Below are positions 1 through 14,322 of a DNA stretch of 64,000 nt, piece after piece (the first letter of the stretch is position 1; each line of letters begins with the position of its first letter). This DNA is from Anticarsia gemmatalis (Eukaryota; Arthropoda; Insecta; Lepidoptera; Erebidae): the NCBI RefSeq assembly GCF_050436995.1, contig NC_134754.1, positions 3,217,001 through 3,281,000 on the forward strand, given 5' to 3'. The notes below the pieces were generated by a model that saw only the letters and a list, made by a program, of their open reading frames with translations, did no database searches and was not told the DNA's origin. The position numbers and the translations under genes were made by a program.

Positions 1-604
1 CTTTTCTCTACACAAACAAGCTCAATATTTAGGTACCTCACGAGCTCACTGAAAGAAACCTAATGAACCGTGTACTCATTTGTGATTCTTGAGGCGAAAG
101 AGATTTTATTACACATACTATAATGCGAAAAGACTTTCCCCGACCTAATATGTCGGCGAGACAGCGACTTTAGTGTATTCACTTCATAAGAGGAAATAGC
201 ATACGACAGCTCAAAGTAGGTACATTAATTATCTTCATACGTCCTCTAAATGAAGTCTTTTAGGCACCTTACACTTATGAGATGTTAATTAAGACATGTT
301 GCAAACTGTTTGCAAGAAGCATTCATTAAGCGAATTTGGAAATTAAAATGTAAAGTACTGAATTATACGGCCTGGTCTTTTTTGGAACAACTTTGAATCT
401 AATTTCGCTTAAGGGCGTGGCTAAAAATTGTCATTACAATGTTTTCAAGTATTTAATAGATAGCAAAATACATTCAGTTGAATGGCAAATATTTACTCAT
501 TTTAATAGTGGATATAATATCGCTAAACTCGACAGCGTTCGGACGCTGCTTAATCTGGACAAAATGTCAAGCAAACGTAGGTTAATGATGCTTTTCCTTA
601 GCTT

Positions 605-642
605 AGTTTGTACTTTTGTATAGGAATACAAAAGTACAAACT
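605..642. repeat. Perfect 17-bp hairpin
   Basis: AGTTTGTACTTTTGTAT (605-621), loop AGGA, exact complement 626-642. It is too short for a normal pre-miRNA. Confidence 0.85.
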
Positions 643-3600
643 CCGTACTTCGATGTTACATATCTTTTTTCGCAATTAAAATCGATTTAACGATAAAAAA
701 AACACCTTCTAGCACAACTTAAAGCATCGTTATTCTACAAAGATAAAATACTTAAAAAACTGTATTTAAAAGTGACCTTTAAAAACATCTAGCTGCTTTT
801 CCGCTTGTATTCTGTTTCCTTGTTTTAAGAAGCTTAACTTGTCGATAACCGTTTTTTATTTCGTACCTTCCCGTCGTTCGTTAGTTTCGTTAATTTATTT
901 TCTCAATTTGAACGTGTAAACTGTGAACGTTTGCCGAAGCTTAATCGGTTTCACACGCAATCTGTCGGTTAACCAGAATTTCGGAACAGAACTTTCAAAC
1001 TTCAAATTAAGTTCAAAGAAAATGATAATGAAACGAATTATTTTGGAAGACTCGAAGTGTTCGGCAACGACATTCCGGTATTGGCTTTATTAAGAAGTTA
1101 TTTTCGTTTACTACAACGCAAATGCCCCCACTTCCTATTCAACTTTGTTAATTACTCATTCTGTTTGCAAATCGAGTATTTTATTAATTGTTTTGAGGTC
1201 GTTTTCTATTTCGGCTCATGTTTATTCATATTGGTGAAGTTTGTGTAATTACTTTATAGATTTTCGTATCGGTTTAGTTTGTTGTTTTACCGACGTGAGT
1301 ACAAAACCCTCATAAAATTGATATTATTGGAATTTGTTTAAATATTGATATTTTGATAGAACTTATGTATAAATAAGTCTCAAATATATTTATTTATAAT
1401 TGTTTTGTTATAGATATTGTACTGATTATGCTTATCAAAATATATTTTTAGGTATGTCCAACGAAAGAGGCAAGGTCCTCTTAACACTGAAGGGTCCGTG
1501 GCTATATTTTATTTCTAAAACCAAGAAAATAATCCTAAGATTTATGACCTTAAACTTAATTACCACCATCTTTCATATTATCAGTACCACCCATTTGAAC
1601 ATAATTCACAGATTAAGGCTTTTTAACGCCATGAAAATTTCACCAAAAAGGGATGATACGTATATCAAAGGGAACCAACTCGTCATAATCCTAACTGGCG
1701 GCTTTCTGCATAAAGCGGACCTTTATTTAAAACTCTTATCGCTGAAGAATAACTTGGCTTTTCATTCAAAAACTGGGACTTTATGAACGTAGTTTTTGAT
1801 CTAGTACGTATTTTGAGCTAATTTAATCTGAATTAATTCTGTATTACATTTTGAGCTGGGTTATCTCATTTTTCGGTTCAAATTTTAGGTCATATCATGC
1901 ATATTTCAGAGTTTTATTATACCCTTACTTTGAAATAATTTCCCAGAATCATGTTGGTTGTGTCTTTTAAGTAAAGAGCCTCTAAAAATCAACGTGGACG
2001 TCGTGACAAAGCTATACACGCTAGACAGTTACAAAACAAAAGATACCTAGTTCTGTCTCATATAACTTTGTAGTAACGTATTTCTAACAAAAGAGATAAC
2101 CATTACTTTGTAGTTGTAATTACGTTACTTATTATGGTACTGTATCGTTTTATTTTACAGTCCTTTTTTACGACCTCTTACGTAATAATTCTAAAATACT
2201 TAAAATTTTTTGTATCTATAAAACATTAAACTTTAAGTAGGCAAAATCAGTTATAATGTCTTGCAAGTTTGTTTAATAACGGATGAACATACTTATATTA
2301 ATAGGTACATATGTAAAGACACCTGTGTACTTAAAATTATAATATACTTTCTCAAGAAGGTCAACCACCTTAGAATAAAGAAACCAAATCCTTCAAGCCA
2401 TATCTATTAATACTCACGTGACAAATGAAGCAATTCGAACACAAATCCGACAGTTCATTCACATTACTATACTAATATAAGAAAAAGGTATCCAAAATCC
2501 CCTTCTTACTATGACTGCGACAGACGTTTCAAATAGGTAGGATTTACCAATGAACTTCATAGGTATTCGTTTGAATGACGACTATATTCCCTAATCCAAA
2601 GTAAGGCAATTTCTTACAATGGTTTAGAAGCTGAATCAATGCGGACTATAAGTCACTTTTATACTTCGCAATTCTTTTCACCCTTTGAATCGTGGTCTTA
2701 AATTACTTTGGGTATTCAACGGGTGTATTAGGATTACAGTTGGATAACAGATGGCAATAGTCTTTTTGCGGTAAAGAATTGTAAATACAGTATTTAACAG
2801 GACTTCTAGGTGATGTAAAATGACCATTAGTTACTTCTAACGCAATTGTCATTCATCAGCAAAAGCAGCAGGGCAAAGACTCCTTTTCCTCTTTCTATCT
2901 ATAACCAATATTAAAAATAACTGCGTAAAATTGAAAGTAAGAATAGTAAACTCGTCAATATAAAAAGTATCAATATTTTCAATACCGATAAATGCTGTAA
3001 AGGACTTAAAAATCTAAGTTAGTATCGAGCCCAAAGTGTCCTAATGACAATGTCGCCAAAGATTTTAGCAATTTCACGGATCACGTCACGCGCCCTCAAT
3101 CGTGAAAAGCAACAATTCAAAGCTTTAAAATAAAAATAAAAAGCAATTTTCTCTTAAACATCGCTAAAAAAAAAACTAAAGATTTTTTCTAAATCTTTTG
3201 GGCTCTAAGTAATGCTAATGTTATCTTATATGTGTGAGACAATAAGTATATGATAAGTAAGTGGTGATTATACAATATCACAAACTTTCGCATTAATAAT
3301 ATTGGTAGGATTAACTTTCGCTGTTGATTTTCATTAGAATAATGCAGTGTCGATATCTAGAATTCAATGTCACAAAAAAAACATAACGTTAATTGGTTCC
3401 TACATATAAAAATCCATAAATCTATCGAAAAAACCCTTGCCTTTTTGTTTCATGGTATTTGTGTGAAAACACATTGTAGCGAGGATCAATCTCACCACAA
3501 TACATCCTATCACGGGCCCAGATTAAAATTACGACCTCGTAAATACTTACAACAAATAAATTACTTGATAAAGGTTTTTAAACGAATTGGGTATAACTTG

Positions 3601-5076
3601 TTCGTACGAAGGTAGAGTACGTGACGGCGTAAATAACACGTTCATATAACAGGCTAAAGATGGCTGTAATTTGATGGTGTGTTTCTATTCGTGGGTAGAT
3701 AAAGTTTGGTTATATTTTTTAGTTCCTTAATATAAGATAGAAGAATAGAAGATACTGCAGTCAGTTCTTAAGTTGTCGTCGCCAAACAAATTGTCAGTCA
3801 TGTTCTTCTGACAAAATACGTTACATTGTCATTGATGTATTTACGCTTCTTGTCCTCAAATTCGGTCACCAATCCAAAGGATACTCACACTATCTGCAAT
3901 AATCATTAAATAATTACATACATAGTTGGTTTGATATCCACTACTATTGTCTTGTGAATATTTATGTTCTGTATGTTTGAAAACATGATTAAAATAGTAT
4001 AGTTTGAAACGATCTCCAAACATGCCTGATGCGATTATGCCATCTGTGCATATTTTCATAACAAAACGTAGAAATATCAATCCGATAATTCTAGATAAAT
4101 CGTTTTACACTCGAGCCTTATCGAAGGGGCGTAATACAAATTGGTAGGTTGGGACTCGTTCATATGAGACGTTTTTATCTGCGACTGTGGGAGAGAAATC
4201 AATCGAGTTCGGGCTTCAGTACGATTTGGATGTTTTGACGGAAACAGTAAGGCGCTTTGAGCGATCCAATTTTCTTGCATGGCGGAATAAAATTGAGTCA
4301 ATTTTTGAGAAAAGATGCAAGGATCCAAACCAATTTAATTTAAAAGAAATTATAATTAGGCATAACAATCAAAGTTTTAACTTAATATTATGAATTACAT
4401 ACATTTAACATATGAATAATGTATGTACTTGACATAATGTAATTTGTGAAGTAAATAATAACCTCAAACCCCAACCATTTGTTTGCGTTATAACCAGTTC
4501 TTCTATTCACTTCACGTGCCAAATATTTAGATAAAGAATAAACATTGATTTCACCCACATTTTTACTTCTAACAAAAATGTTATAGACTTTTGAGTAGCC
4601 ATAACATTTCCAAACTCCATAAAAAGACTGTTGTCAAAGCAAACAGCCACAAATTCGTCATAAAATCATTATTTACTCAGCATTACTATCATCGCGGGCC
4701 CATAATACCCCCAACTCGGCAATAAACCCTCAAATCTTCCGATTAAAAGATGTCATAAACGATTAAGAAGGGACTTAAATGACATAACACAGGATTTATG
4801 AGCGAAACGATAATAAAAGCTTGTGGTCTAAGAATTTGCAACGCTGTCATTTGTAGTAAAATACCGTAAAATTGCTTCAGAACATGATCTACTAAAGAAG
4901 CATTGGTAGTGGTTTCGTTTTGTTATAAAAAGTATCAATATTTTCAATCTAATATAGATATTAATATGCCAGAGGCAACTAAAGGTATAACCCCTATCTC
5001 ATATTCAAAATGAACATCAATATTCATCGTTAATAACATATTACTAAAAACCGTTTCGCGTCGTTTCTCAAAATAC
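643..5076. other. AT-rich DNA without a supported gene
   Basis: Only short frames of 60-130 codons appear, rich in F, L, I, N and K and without motifs, as expected by chance. No clear repeat family is recognised. Confidence 0.7.
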
Positions 5077-5233
5077 ATTCTTTACCGCTATAGCTTACCG
5101 ACAACCAGCTAGCTATCGGAAAACTGTGTATGAAAATTTTATCAGCCTCTTTAATGAACGCCATAGGAACTATTTTTGCACTACATTTTAAATGTCAATC
5201 TCTCGATACTTGATAGTGCCGGCTGTGGAGAAT
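5077..5233 (+). mobile_element. Short MITE family (about 160 bp), copy 1
   Basis: It starts ATTCTTTACCGCTATAGC, contains AGCTAGCTATCG, TTTTGCACTACATTTTAAAT and GTCAATCTCTCGATAC, and ends TGTGGAGAAT, an inverted echo of its start. The same order recurs at 14463, 47160 and 56733, and in reverse near 39896, so it is a dispersed family. Confidence 0.7.
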
Positions 5234-7435
5234 TCACACTTCTTAAACTCTTAATAACTTTAAAATGAATTAGTCATCAAAATCAATCATAAATTAAATT
5301 AATGCAATTCGCACATAACTCTTACGACTATTCCCCTACGTGATTCTATTCTGAAACAAACAAAATTAATCGCGTTTACGTCTATTGTGGGTATAAACAC
5401 GGTTGTATTCGTCTGTCGTCCATGATTGCTCGGATTTGTAACACGCTGATGACCGCCCAGCTATTAACCGACAGATGGGGAAGGACGCCTCGTTATATCG
5501 CCAATGGTTTTGCCTATTAGTGCTTAATGTCTATTTAATTTTGTCGGATTATTGCGTGTACATGCCTGGGTTGGAATGGTTAAATTGCGATTTCAAATTA
5601 TGTATTTTTGTATGTCTTTTGATGAATATTTCCAAAATATATTATGTACGATTAAAAGTGTCGTTGTGATCTAATTATAATTTTTGCATCGCTAAATTAT
5701 GATTAATTTTATGGACTCTATAGTATATGATATAACAATTATTCCTCAAATATAGTTATCTGACGTTTTAAAATAATTTGTGTATACGACCCTATAATTA
5801 TTTCTTTGGGTTATTTGGTAAAAATATGTAATAATGTAGATATACTTCATGTATATATGTAGTAAAATATCCAAGGAACAACATATTGAAAATGTCGTCT
5901 TTGCTTGGACGTGGTCCCAGACATAGCATATTAGCGTCTATAAGGCTTTCTGCCAAAGGCTTCTTGCCAAAACTAAGCCGATACAACGCAGACTGAAACT
6001 TATAATTGCTAGAGACGGTAGATACTCGTCAGTCTTCAATAATGCCTTCAATTATTTTTCTAAACTTTTGCATGTACTTTGACTTTGAATTTTCCTACTA
6101 CATATTACAAAGCATTTAAGATATCATGCATGATTTTAATCTGATTGCTGGACATTTTGACTACTCTTTTACTTCTTCTTAACACATAAATCTACCTAAT
6201 CAAAGATTTGGTTCTTCGTAAAATTTGTGTATATTTTGATAACTATTTTGGGTGATTGTTTTTAAGTTTTTCCTACGTGGAGTTTTCATATTGGTTGGTA
6301 TACAATCTGTGCAGGTCCCCTATAAAAAGTGCATAACATTTTTCTGAAAATTATAAATATAATACTGCAACTACATATAAAAGCTCCCAGAAGACACATA
6401 CGAGTAATCCTTACCAAGAAAATAACATAGAGAATTAAATTTTCTCTCAACTACTATAAAATTCTACATTCACTTACTCGAATACTAGGTTTGTTCTCGT
6501 AACTTTTATTCAACTGAGAAAAACGTGAGGTTTGTATATAAACTGTTTGCTTGTACCCGCGTCACGTATTCGTTGAACTAATTTGAGTGGCCCAGTGTGC
6601 ATTCTTAGAAGAAACATGCCTTATTTTTACTTTTGTATTGTAAATATGCTTGTGTTATTTAAGTTTAATAAGTTTTTTGGCTCGTATAATCAGTGAAAGT
6701 TTTCTGGCGCTGTGTTGTTGCAATTAAAGTGGGAATTGTGTCAACTGAGTTGGGTCGTTACCGGTTAAGGCACATTACATATTTAGGAACTTTTTATGTA
6801 CATTTCTGTGTAAGTTCTCTGGTCTCTGCCTGCTGTTAAGGGAAGGGAGTGTGATTTAATGTATGTATGTAAAATGAGTAATAAAGTAATAGTAGGAATC
6901 CTAACAATTTAATTAACATTTTCAAAATATGCAAAGATATGACCAAAACTGATTTTCAACTCTGTCTTTAGGCATTAGTTGTCTATTTTTGCAAAAAAAT
7001 ATGTAGACTATTTAAACCAAAATCTTTTCGGACATTCAAAATAGTTATTCATATTTTTTTATTGCATAATCCGGTCAAAAACATGTTCACATAACTAACA
7101 TAGTCTTTTAAATCCTTTAAGGACTTAAGCTTTGTCCCGCGTATTGTGTTCCCCAACTATGTTACTTTGATACAAGCTAAGTCTCAACATGCCTAGACCC
7201 TTCTAATCCTATCTTCTAGGCTTTACTCCAAAATACATACAAAATAAACTTTGTACCGTATGTGTTACTAATGTTAAGACTGCTTTGGTATTTATGATGA
7301 ATATAAGTAGGTACCATATTTTGTGCTGCCTTAATAAATCGTTTAAAATGTTATCAAAGATGTGTATTTGTCTAATACTTTCTTAATACAGCCAAACTTC
7401 AAAGACTCAAGCACAAATTTCTTTTTTAAAAATAA
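5234..7435. other. Non-coding stretch
   Basis: AT-rich with no coding signal or assigned repeat. Frames near 5475 and 5800 are motif-free. Confidence 0.7.
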
Positions 7436-7697
7436 CTAGCTGACCCGCACAACTTCGCTTGCGTCACATAAGAGAGAATGGGTGATAATTTTCCTCGTTT
7501 TTCTAACATTTTTCGTTACTACTCCGCTCCTAATGGCCGTAGCGTGATTATATATAGCCTATAGCCTTCCTCGGTAAATGGTCTATCTAAGACTGAAAGA
7601 ATTTTAAAAATCGGACTAGTAGTTCCTGAGATTAGCGCGTTCAAACAAACAAACAAACTCTTCAGCTTTATAATATTAGTATAGATTAGTATAGATA
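7436..7697 (+). repeat. LINE-type 3' tail repeat, copy 1
   Basis: CTAGCTGACCCGCACAACTT begins a unit containing CGTAGCGTGATTATATATAG and ending CAAACAAACAAACTCTTCAG followed by TATAATATTAGTATAGAT. Copies recur at 13257, 23913 (reversed) and 53598. The shared 3' end with a simple-repeat tail suggests a non-LTR retrotransposon or its SINE partner. Confidence 0.75.
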
Positions 7698-10419
7698 AAT
7701 CCTGTAACTGATATTCACTTTTTTCATAACTGGTATTAAAGGTTGTTATAAGATTATTTTTACTATTTTTATAAAACCTTTTTAATGAATTTTAAATACT
7801 TTGCATACGTATTTTTAAATACCTTAAAGAGATAACAATACATGCTTTGTTTTTCTGCCGTAAGGCTACTAATAACACTTACGAGTATATGTTTTTACTT
7901 AACAATGCTTTGAGCATTAACAACTTTAACTGACTGCTTGAGGGCCTGAAGCCAGTCCTCATCCAATTTTAATTGTAATCTACAATATTCTTCTGTGTTT
8001 AACGTTACTCTGCTAACAAAGAATGTTACTTCGAAAGCCAATAACTGGGACCGATGAACGATGTCACAAGCGATTTAAACCACACATTCTGTCGGTTCAA
8101 AGCCGCTCTAAGCGGAGACACCAATTCATCTATCCATACGCTGACTGCACCAAAGGTTAGATAATCTGGTTGGATTGCTATCTGACTAGTAATAGAGACT
8201 CAAGCTCCTCGTGATGGATGAAACGAATATAGTCGACAACACTAGGATGAATTCATGTCCTCCTGTTTTGCATATGAAAATGACTTCTCTTTATGATACG
8301 ATGAAGGTTTGTACAACATCTATTGTACCAAAATTAGATGGTAATTGAAAATACTGAATTTGTGTTTCTTTTCGGTTTTTTTCTAATTGCGAAAGAAAAT
8401 ATAGGAAGGCCTGTAGATTCTATTGTAAGAGTATCATATATTGTCATAATATTTGTATTAATTCGATTTGAATAAAAAAAATCGAACGATTTTTATACGA
8501 TGAGTTTGATTCCTTGATTTCGTATCGAGTTTTTTATTCGAGTAACATTTTTGATATTTTAGTTAGGACGTAAAACAGTTTTTAATACAGTATTTCTAAG
8601 TTCAGATCATCAAAAGATTTTCTTTCAAACTCCACCCTTATTTCTGACTCGATAGTGGTAGAAAATCGCTCCTCTGAAATGTAATGCTTCGAGTCTTACA
8701 TTGTTACATTACCCACGACTTCCAGTGAGTGATCATGTTAATGCTTAAGCTTTTTGATGTCGAGTGTCGACAGATGATAATGTTGTTCTCACACGTTCCT
8801 ATGTAAATTGTATTACGGAATTTTTCCTTCGCCTTTAAATTGCAGTACTCCCTTTTATTCTGGTTGTTTATTTTATTGTGTGCGTGTTATTTCGGTTTAA
8901 TGAATATTTTTAGGCTTGGGAGGTCCTTATTTTTTTTGGAGTGAAATTACTGTTTCAAAAGTAGATAGTAGATACTCACTTTCATATCTAGAATTGTTTA
9001 CCAAATAAATAAATAGTTGCTATTTTTATCGGCTTTTATTTGTTATCGCTCAGAAAATTCGCTCTTTTATCAAAAATCTCGGCTGACGTCAATATCACTG
9101 TGCATTTACGACACAAGTATATTTATTTATTGTATAAAAATATTCTATAATGAGTCTTATTTTTGCGATAAACATCAATCATATTCAAAATAAATCCAGA
9201 ATAAATTGATATTTATTTCTGTTACAGAACAATTATTATTCTGTGGTTCTTTGTTGACATCATCTTCAATATCGAAAATAAAACCCCAAAGACCGTTTTT
9301 AACATAAAGTCTAGTCTGAAATATATTTGCTTAAAAATGCAGACTTGTATTTCAATGCAGCCCAGCGTTATCGATGGCCAAAGTCGTAAAACATTGGAAG
9401 ACCGCCAGAACGGCGTAATTTAAAACGATCTTTGAAACAAAAGCCATATTTATTCGAGTACCAAGAGTATCCGGAAAAGAATTAGAAACACGAGTTATGG
9501 AAGTGCCATAAAATAGAAAAATTTAAGTTCTTGTTGCAGTGTTATAAATAAATATTAAAGGCTAAATTTAATGTGTTTTCAATTTCTTTGTGATCGCGCC
9601 AAGATTCGTAGCTAAATGAAAGTTTTTCTAGAATGTATCAGGCAGCAAACCAGTCTTTAAGCAATTTGAAGAGTAAGTTCTCATAATCGGTATCAATGGT
9701 TCAGCATGTTTTGTATTACACGAAAATCGTAACAATTTGAATAAATCTAACCCGTACTGTTCAATCAGGGAGCAATAGCGTCTAAGTATAAGATAAGGTA
9801 GCCTAAGTCTTTTATGCGATACACTCACCCAGAATCTGAAAGTTCATTGCCATTGAAGTAGTAAGATAAAATAGCTAAGCCCTAATGACTATACCAGGAA
9901 ATACTTGACTGTATACAAGTGGGCTTACAGTCTATCCTTACGTAATCCTCCTTTAATCACCTCTTACAATGCTCACTCAAGGGATATCGTGGGCGGGTAC
10001 TTGCCTAAACTTGTAACGACCAACTTGAATGTATAAAATGTATTCGTAGTAATAAAGAAAATTACTTAGTGGGAATTAAGATAGGGTAAATCAAGCGACG
10101 TTTCCGCGACTATAATTTTTTGCTTAGTCTTGGGGAATTGTATAAATATATTCTTATAAAATTATTGTGATAATTGAGATGTGTACTTTCCTGAAGTTTT
10201 TCGTGATGTTTGTTGCAAAATCATTCCAAAAGTACTGTACAGATTTTGGTTAAGTTTGAAACTTATCGGTTACTTGATAATCTCGTTTGCTCAAGTTATT
10301 ATAATAATAATCTTAACTTACTTATGCCCAGTTTCTTAGGCACATTTAGGTTTAAAAAATATTTATTCTCCAAAGAACAATTATAGTTCACTGGCATGAG
10401 GAAATACAAAATTATTTTA
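7698..10419. other. Non-coding stretch
   Basis: Nothing recognised apart from generic AT-rich sequence. Confidence 0.7.
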
Positions 10420-10497
10420 TATTTAACGGTAGTTTATCTATTCATTTGTTTTTATATGAGTTTAAACGCTATTGATTAGATAAACTACCGCTAAATA
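10420..10497. repeat. 21-bp hairpin with 36-nt loop
   Basis: TATTTAACGGTAGTTTATCT onward (10420-10440) pairs with 10477-10497 with one mismatch. The total of 78 nt has pre-miRNA-like dimensions, but the mature sequence matches no miRNA I know. Confidence 0.75.
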
Positions 10498-10945
10498 TAC
10501 CTCAGAAACCGGGGGTTAGTAATTGTTTATTTGATAGAAGAGAAAAGTATTAAATGTATGGACAATGGGTAATCAATCCGTTAAATAAAACATTTTATTA
10601 TAACGTGCTCACGTATTTTCCGAATGAAGGCTAATTAACGCGATCAGATGAATGAAAGCTTAAATAATGCATCGGCTTGTAATAATCGTTATGGTTAATC
10701 TTTTTAATGTTTAATGGGTATAAGTATTTCGTGGTAATTTCAGTATCATTTGTTTATTCCAGTAACACCTTTGTAATGAATACAATTGATTAAAATTCTT
10801 AAAATTTGTGGTACATTTGTTGATGCTGATGTTACATATTATGAAGGCAGAAAAAGCTGGTATGCATGTATTACATAATTCAAACATTATTTAACAGTCG
10901 ATTAACTCGAACACTTTTTTCTTAAAAAGACAACTCCCGCACTAA

Positions 10946-11137
10946 GAATTGCTCTTGTGCCGCGGGGACTTTTACAAACATACAAACAACGGACACAACA
11001 CACAACTAGACCCGAAACAATTATTTGTCGATGGCACAAATAATTGCTCCGTGTGAGAAATTGGGAATCGAACCCACGACCTCCCGACGCAATCGCAGCG
11101 GTATGACGACCTAAACCACTGCGCCATGGAGGCAGGG
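10946..11137 (-). mobile_element. tRNA-derived SINE, minus strand
   Basis: On the minus strand it begins GCCTCCATGGCGCAGTGGTT (A box TGGCGCAGTGG), followed by GGAGGTCGTGGGTTCGATTC (B box GGTTCGATTCC). The unrelated body contains CACACGGAGCAATTATTTGT and ends AGTGCGGGAGTTGTC. The spacing is tRNA-like, but there is no clover-leaf acceptor end, so this is a SINE and not a tRNA gene. Open frames across it are incidental. Confidence 0.8.
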
Positions 11138-12148
11138 GTGAACAGAAAATGGCTGGGGATCGACACCATAGATAGGTTTGAATACTTTTACGCAACAATA
11201 AAATTGGTTAGGAAAAAGTACGTTGAATTCCTAAATGTATAACACTCTCATAAAGGAATAAGATATTTGGTTGTTGACAATGTTTCTAAAATTAGGTGTA
11301 CATTAGTATAATATTATATTACGTATTGGTATGAAAAATAACTGTCAAATACAATTTATGCCAAGATATAATATCTTTTATACTTCCAGTTTTTACTAAA
11401 CCTTCTAAAGTTACTAAGTAACGTCTGAAAGTTCGTTAGAGTTAGGAAATAGATATCGTCAGGTAAATTGAAGAGGCTTATCGAGTGTCAGCGCTGAACG
11501 GAATAGTGAGTACAGTTTACTTAGGAGACCTGTCTCCGACTTATACGGTATCGGGTTTTGAGATAATTATGTATATAATAGCAACAGATAATGCTTTTAG
11601 GAAACAATTGGTAGGTGTACAGGATTATTATATTTTAATTCATTACTAGACATTAAATAGTTCCATACTCGTATTATTATTATGGAATGTGGAAACTGCT
11701 AAGAGATGTGAATTGCATTGTCCTACATCTACAATCTATACAACCTCTGTCTTATTGCAATTAGTAAGGTAGTGATTATAATTTGGAAAAAAAGAGGACA
11801 TTTACTTATAGAATAAACGTAGCGTAACGTAGGTAACGTGAGTAGGTATGGATTTATTTTGAACTGAATTTATTTTTATTTTGAACTTACATATACGAAA
11901 ATATGAATAGCGTCATAAAACGTAACACCTGGAACCTAGACAGCTTAAACACAATTTGCAATATACACATGTCTGGTCTCGGATATATCGTACACATAAA
12001 TCCCAAAACAATATCGTAGACTAATATTGATGCAAAACATACTATCTAGTAGTTCAGCTCGCATTAATAACAGCTTAGAAAGGCAAGCGGCAAGATTGCT
12101 TGCAAGTCTTCCTCCATTGTTAGTTGAACGGTACCGCAGCGATAAGTG

Positions 12149-12417
12149 TAGGGACACACCTGCGACCTTCGACGACAAACGATCGACGACGAAAGGTTCG
12201 GCGCTACGCCAGACCCGGTGTAATTTTGACTGATGTGTATTTTTTTCCTTATCTATCTTGTTAACCTTTGCATTGTTGGGCAAAGATTGCCTCTGGTCCT
12301 TTATATTTTGGTCTCGATTATCAACTAATTCCAATGTATAATGTGTGATTGGTGATTAACACAGCGAGAGCTTTCAAACGAGTGTTCGGTATCGAGCTAT
12401 GCGCAGGTGTGTCCCTA
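12149..12417. mobile_element. 270-bp element with 16-bp terminal inverted repeats
   Basis: TAGGGACACACCTGCG at 12149-12164 is exactly complemented at 12402-12417. It has no coding capacity and resembles a MITE. Open frames on both strands here are incidental. Confidence 0.6.
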
Positions 12418-13256
12418 GACTAAGGTGGTCGTAAATTTAATATTATGAACACTGTCAATATTGTACAGAACTTCTACTGTATCTTACTACCGTCTAGTTT
12501 TAATACTCTTGATGTTGGTATATAAAGTGTGAGGGTGACAAGCATTTAGTGGCTTGCGGTTCAGGTTCGTAACAAGTAACAGTTCGTTTTGCTGCCAAAA
12601 TGTGCATAAAGGTAATTTGAAGAAATATGAAGTTATGTATCTAAATTGATTCAGACGTTTATCTGATAGGTTTTTATTCTGTAAAGCGTAACAGACATAC
12701 AAATCCTTCGAGACACATCCGTAAAAATAATAATGGATTTAAATTTATTGGTATAGGTAATTTTACGTTTTGAACTCTTTTTAATCTCACTAATTCAGTT
12801 CTCATAGAATTACGGAAGCTATTTCCGTTACAAATAAAAACATAAACCTAAATCGAAACCTGAATAAACTAGACCCAAAAAAGGTAATACGTAAGCACTG
12901 GCCATTAAAAACACAAAAAATATACTACAAAAACCTAGTTTATTTTGTACGAAATTCGTGTTCCAGCGATATTAAAGGAAAAAATCGTGACAGTGTAGTG
13001 AGCTCGTTAAAGAGATCCAATTAAACTGATTCGCTGCTTAAATTGACTCTTCTGCCTTCGATACCCAAATATCGACATTATTGGTGTACATTTCGGGCTG
13101 CTTTACGTAAACGTTGTTCGAGCTTAAAGGAATAATGAAATAATAAGGGTACAATGTTTTATAAACGCTGGGTTTCATTTTGGGCTTATTGTGGATTTGG
13201 ATATTGAAAAAGATTTGTCACGATTGTTTTATTGTATTATTTCTTATAACATATTA

Positions 13257-13484
13257 CTAGCTGACACATTAGAGAGAATGGGTGAAATTATTCCCCGTTT
13301 TTGTAACATTTCTTACTGGTACTTTGCTCCTATTGGTCGTAGCGTGATGATATATAACCTATAGCCTTCCTCCATAAATGGGCTATCTAACACTGAAAGA
13401 ATTTTTCAAATCGGACCAGTAGTCCCTGAGATTTTCAAACAAACAGACAAACAAACTCTTCAGCTTTATAATATTAGTATAGAT
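13257..13484 (+). repeat. LINE-type 3' tail repeat, copy 2
   Basis: As the copy at 7436, but with the CCGCGCAACTTCGCTTGCG part deleted after CTGAC. It ends at the TATAATATTAGTATAGAT tail. Confidence 0.75.
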
Positions 13485-13861
13485 TTCAATATCAAAATCA
13501 ATTAGTTTCAATCGATCAAGAATCTAGTTACACATAATCAAAGCTATCAGACAAAAAAATAATGATTACGACGTATATTCGAAAACATGGAAAGTCTAAT
13601 CTTATATTTTTCTAACAAGTTTTCTTATTTTCTCTTAAGCCTCGCTTAGTTGTATCATTTTTCTAAGAAGACATCTCGGTTACCGAAGATTGTATTTGTT
13701 CAAAAATAAGTAATACCAGTTCCAGACGTTCAATAATCTGGGTATTTGTGACGATACGTGATTTCTTCAATAGATAACATTACAGATTTACGATTTCCTT
13801 TCATTAGTCTAGTCTGTGCCTTTTGTAAATCTTCTTACAAAATACCTAGAAAACAGCCCTT

Positions 13862-14322
13862 AAGCGCAATACACATTGAGCCCGCCGGGCCGCCGACAAA
13901 GCCCGGCGACACAACCCGGCGGCCTGTACGAAAAGAATCATGTCGGCAACATGCGTCTGCGCGTGTTACCCGCCGACATGTTGGCGGCTTGAGTACGCCT
14001 GCACTCAGTTGCCCGGCGACGCTCGACCTGTAGTGACATTCCACAAGCTGCTATCAACAGATCACTGCCATCGTCCATTTTTAAAATTATTTCTATTGAC
14101 TGAATTATCGAAGATACACCATCAAAATTATATCGCACAACCACACAACCTTTATCGACACGGGGCAATCACTGACTGTCAAATAAATTTCTTATCTCAA
14201 GCCGCCGACATGCCGCCGACCAAATTTTCCGACTTGTAATAAGTGAAGCCGCCAACTATACCGCCAACAAAAAGTTGCCGACATATGTCGGCGGCCCGGC
14301 GGGCTCAATGTGTATTGCGCTT
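13862..14322. mobile_element. GC-rich MITE with perfect 37-bp terminal inverted repeats
   Basis: The ends 13862-13898 and 14286-14322 are exact complements, starting AAGCGCAATACACATTGAGC. The interior repeats CGCCGACA and its complement near both ends, for example around 13890, 13939, 13970, 14205 and 14273. Such subterminal repeats often bind transposase. The flanks (CCTT / TATA) do not give a clear target duplication. Open frames of 69-99 codons here follow from the GC-rich repeat and are not genes. Confidence 0.85.

Noticed and set aside
1400..1786. 128-codon open frame
   Set aside because: No recognisable domain; composition fits AT-rich chance sequence.
10902..11198. Two minus-strand frames of 65-98 codons
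   Set aside because: They lie across the tRNA-derived SINE.
11945..12334. 129-codon minus-strand frame with an overlapping plus-strand frame
   Set aside because: Crosses the end of the inverted-repeat element at 12149-12417 and is open on both strands, so it is a composition effect.
13758..14239. Several overlapping frames on both strands
   Set aside because: They are by-products of the GC-rich MITE at 13862-14322.
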